64,000 bases of DNA, from contig JBJELW010000090.1 of NCBI GenBank assembly GCA_051879315.1, positions 1 to 64,000 of the forward strand, given 5' to 3'. This stretch comes from Roseburia_C sp051879315 (GTDB taxonomy: Bacteria; Bacillota; Clostridia; Lachnospirales; Lachnospiraceae). Of this stretch, positions 61,545 to 64,000 are shown piece by piece. The translations under genes and the position numbers were made by a program. The notes beneath the pieces are model-generated. The model was not told where the DNA came from. It was given only the letters and a program-made list of their open reading frames with translations, and ran no database searches. Position 1 is the first letter of the stretch. The number at the start of each line of letters is the position of its first letter.

Positions 61545-63968
61545 ATGGCAGAAAATTCATTGGAATCTACATTTCCGGCAGTTGCAGGGGATGTGAAAGA
61601 GTCTGCGGTGAATTCGGAGGATGCCGTGGTTCAGGGAACGATTGGCGTAAGGGAACCTGCAGAACCCGGAAAAACTGACGAAAAAGATAAGAGTCGCACA
61701 TCCAAAGTGCTAGGCACCAAGAAGGAGAAACAGAAGAAGGCTGCGAAGGAGAAAAAGCCGAAGCCGGAAAAGCCGGCGAAGGAGAAAAAGCCGAAGCCGG
61801 AAAAGCCGGCGAAGGAGAAAAAGCCGAAGCCGGAAAAGCCGGTAAAGGAGAAAAAGCCCAAGCCGGAGAAAACGAAAAAGCAGGGAAATCCAGCAGGGAA
61901 AGGAAAGACTAAGGATCGCGGTCTGGTGGTACATAAGAAGGACGGCTCTCTCGGGCTGAATGGAATCCAGACAAAACTGGTTGGTGCGTTCATGATACCG
62001 GTCGTATTGTTTGTTGTGGTAGGTCTTATGATTTATTCCAAGTCCAGCAGGACCTTGGAATCCACCTATACCGATGCGGCTAATACCAGTGTGGGTACGC
62101 TGGCAGAGTATCTGGATCTGGGATTTGAGAATATCAAGCTCATTGCCACCCGGCTTTCTGTGAATCAGACCGTGATAGATTATTACACCGGCACGGATAA
62201 GAAACCGGAATCCCAGCTGATGAGCGTAAAACTGGCCATCAGCAATGAGGCTACGGCAGACACTTATGTGGACCACATCAGTATAATTGCAAAGACTGGG
62301 GACTCCTGCAGTGATATGGGTGTGTTGAAGGGAGATTATTATAATACTTTTATCGCTTCTGATGAGGGAAAGTATGTAGAAGAGAATATGGTCACCGAAA
62401 ATATGTGGATCAGTTCCCATCCTTCCATCGATGAGCTCAGTGGTTTTGACAGCAATGAGTATGCCATGACGCTGGTGACAGTGCTCCGAAATAACAGCAA
62501 TAAGGCAGTGGGTTATATACTGATTGATGTAAAGCGCAGTTTTATTCAGGATATTTTAGATAATGCCAACATCAGTGATAATTGTATCAAGGCCTTTGTA
62601 CTGGAGGATGGTACTCAGGTGCTCAGCGGAGATTCTGATATTGTGTTTGCAGATACCGAATTTTATCAGAATGCCATCAATGCAGAAAGCGAAAGCGGGT
62701 ACTATGATGTGAAATACGATGGACAGAAGTATTTGTTCTCCTACAGCAAGGTGGCAGGCACCGATATGATGGTGTGTGCGCTGGTTCCAAACAGCGAGAT
62801 TATGTCCGGAGCCAGATCGGTCCTTTTCTATACTCTGGTGGCGGTGGCTTTTTGTGCAGTGATTGCAATCTGCGTGGGATCTGTACTGGCCAGCGGTATT
62901 TCCAAGGCAATTCGCAAGGTGAACCGTGTGCTGAAACAGACCTCGGACGGAGATCTTACCGGTCAGATCAGTATGAACCGTAAGGACGAATTCCGGATTT
63001 TGTCTTCCAGCATTACGAATATGATTGGAAGTATGAAACAGTTGATTCTGAAGATGACCAATGTCAGTGACCATGTATCGGATTCTGCGGTTCAGGTAAA
63101 TTCCAACTCAGAACTGTTACTGGAGGTTACCAAAAATATTACCGATGCGGTAGACTATATTAATCAGGGTATTACGCAGCAGGCAAAAGATACAGAGGCA
63201 TGTCTGGAACAGATGAATGAACTGGCGGACAAGATTTCCGAGGTACATAGAAATACCGACGAGATTAATTCCCTCACCATAGCCACAGAGGGTGCAGTGG
63301 ATGATGGTATGATCATCGTTGCGAATCTTTCGGAGAAGGTGCAGGATACAACGGATGTGACCCGTGAGGTGATTCGGGAGATTGATGCGCTGAGTAAGGA
63401 TGCCTATGTCATCAATGGTATTATCAGTACCATTAATGAAATCGCAGAGCAGACAAACCTTCTGTCCCTGAATGCTTCCATTGAGGCAGCCCGGGCGGGC
63501 GAGGCAGGACGAGGATTTGCAGTGGTATCCGACGAGATCCGGAAGCTGGCAGAGCAGTCCGGAATGGCAGGTCAGCAGATCAGCCAGATCATTGAGAATA
63601 TTCAGAATCGTCTGACTGAGACAATCCGCATAGCCGGAATGGCAGACAAGAGCGTGGAATATCAGACCGAGGCCCTGAACAGCACGGTGGCTATATTTGA
63701 AAAAATTAAAACACAGGTTAGCAATCTGACTGTTGATGTGGAGAAGATTATCGAGAGTGTACAGGGTATCGAAGATGCAAAGAACGATACATTGAGTGCT
63801 ATTGAGAGTATTTCCGCCACCTCAAACGAGACAGAGGCTGCTTCTTCCGAATTAGGCAGAAGCACCGAGAAACAGCTGTCTGCCGTGAATGTATTAAATG
63901 ATGCCGTGAAACAGTTGCAGACGGATGCGGAGGATCTGGATGCATCGGTAAGTATATTCAAGGTGTAA
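61545..63968 (+). CDS. Methyl-accepting chemotaxis protein with a Lys/Pro-rich N-terminal extension
   Basis: An 807-residue chemoreceptor. Residues 1-140 are a charged cytosolic tail with four tandem 11-residue KEKKPKPEKPA units (about 68-111). Then a membrane helix (about 145-167), a double-Cache-like sensor domain (about 170-420), a second helix (about 427-450), a HAMP domain, and the long signalling coiled coil with hairpin tip EIAEQTNLLSLNASIEAARAGEAGRGFAVVSDEIRKLAEQS. The tail is unusual, since most receptors begin at the first helix. The ligand is unknown, and no chemotaxis kinase or flagellar gene is in the window. The ribosome site is weak (GGGG about 8 bases upstream). Confidence 0.9.
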   Translation: MAENSLESTFPAVAGDVKESAVNSEDAVVQGTIGVREPAEPGKTDEKDKSRTSKVLGTKKEKQKKAAKEKKPKPEKPAKEKKPKPEKPAKEKKPKPEKPVKEKKPKPEKTKKQGNPAGKGKTKDRGLVVHKKDGSLGLNGIQTKLVGAFMIPVVLFVVVGLMIYSKSSRTLESTYTDAANTSVGTLAEYLDLGFENIKLIATRLSVNQTVIDYYTGTDKKPESQLMSVKLAISNEATADTYVDHISIIAKTGDSCSDMGVLKGDYYNTFIASDEGKYVEENMVTENMWISSHPSIDELSGFDSNEYAMTLVTVLRNNSNKAVGYILIDVKRSFIQDILDNANISDNCIKAFVLEDGTQVLSGDSDIVFADTEFYQNAINAESESGYYDVKYDGQKYLFSYSKVAGTDMMVCALVPNSEIMSGARSVLFYTLVAVAFCAVIAICVGSVLASGISKAIRKVNRVLKQTSDGDLTGQISMNRKDEFRILSSSITNMIGSMKQLILKMTNVSDHVSDSAVQVNSNSELLLEVTKNITDAVDYINQGITQQAKDTEACLEQMNELADKISEVHRNTDEINSLTIATEGAVDDGMIIVANLSEKVQDTTDVTREVIREIDALSKDAYVINGIISTINEIAEQTNLLSLNASIEAARAGEAGRGFAVVSDEIRKLAEQSGMAGQQISQIIENIQNRLTETIRIAGMADKSVEYQTEALNSTVAIFEKIKTQVSNLTVDVEKIIESVQGIEDAKNDTLSAIESISATSNETEAASSELGRSTEKQLSAVNVLNDAVKQLQTDAEDLDASVSIFKV
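61746..61877 (+). repeat. Four 33-bp tandem repeats in the chemoreceptor gene
   Basis: Units begin at 61746, 61779, 61812 and 61845. The first three are almost identical; the fourth has drifted. In-frame (11 codons), so copy number can change without breaking the gene. Confidence 0.9.
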
Positions 63969-64000
63969 GTTTTCCGAAGCGCTAAAATGCTAATAATTGG

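Overview
This window looks like a chromosome segment of a spore-forming, butyrate-producing Firmicute of the class Clostridia, most likely a gut Lachnospiraceae. The grounds are several spore genes (GerA/B/C germinant receptor, spoIIR, spoIIAA-spoIIAB-sigF, spoVAA-spoVAB), a butyryl-CoA cluster (thl-hbd-bcd-etfB-etfA), strong Shine-Dalgarno sites, Gram-positive T-box, M-box and preQ1 leaders, and proteins with choline-binding-type wall repeats. I saw no rRNA, tRNA, CRISPR array or transposase gene.

Layout. 0-7.4 kb: end of a repeat-bearing surface protein, ispE, a GntR regulator, the germinant receptor operon, spoIIR and a DUF1934 gene. 7.4-14 kb: envelope and secreted proteins, thioredoxin, a polysaccharide flippase and LicD. 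14-25.4 kb: T-box/valS, a glycosyltransferase, folC, a conserved small gene, a TPR protein, the spoIIA-sigF operon, M-box/corA and a HAD phosphatase. 25.4-30.4 kb: AraC regulator, SDR, response regulator and glycogen phosphorylase. 30.5-41.6 kb: a phosphocholine block (a winged-helix/cytidylyltransferase/choline-kinase fusion, a second LicC, a BCCT transporter), followed by a glucosaminidase and a GH25 lysozyme with choline-binding-type repeats, a glycosyltransferase and a third repeat protein. 41.7-48.9 kb: TPR lipoprotein, HAD, M18 peptidase, HflX, DUF4349 protein and a preQ1-controlled queuosine salvage pair. 49-53.4 kb: carAB. 53.7-58.9 kb: butyrate cluster without crt. 59-64 kb: spoVAA-spoVAB, an unknown small protein and a chemoreceptor.

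Working together. Choline uptake (BCCT), phosphorylation and CTP activation (fusion plus LicC), transfer (LicD beside a flippase) and repeat-bearing hydrolases form a plausible pneumococcus-like phosphocholine decoration and reading system. The fusion resembles NadR in design (DNA-binding head on two enzymes), and its own promoter carries dyads over and beside the -10.

The least explained content is non-coding. Two elements of 614-669 bp (21121-21789 and 58956-59569, opposite orientation) fold along their whole length into giant branched hairpins. They share a core, and their arms differ by compensating base changes. Two shorter hairpins at 61295-61503 reuse the same modules in nested form. 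A separate 186-bp MITE-like element with 12-bp terminal repeats and a target duplication sits exactly at the spoIIR stop codon. Two 21-bp-phased direct-repeat operators link the AraC gene/SDR region and glgP.
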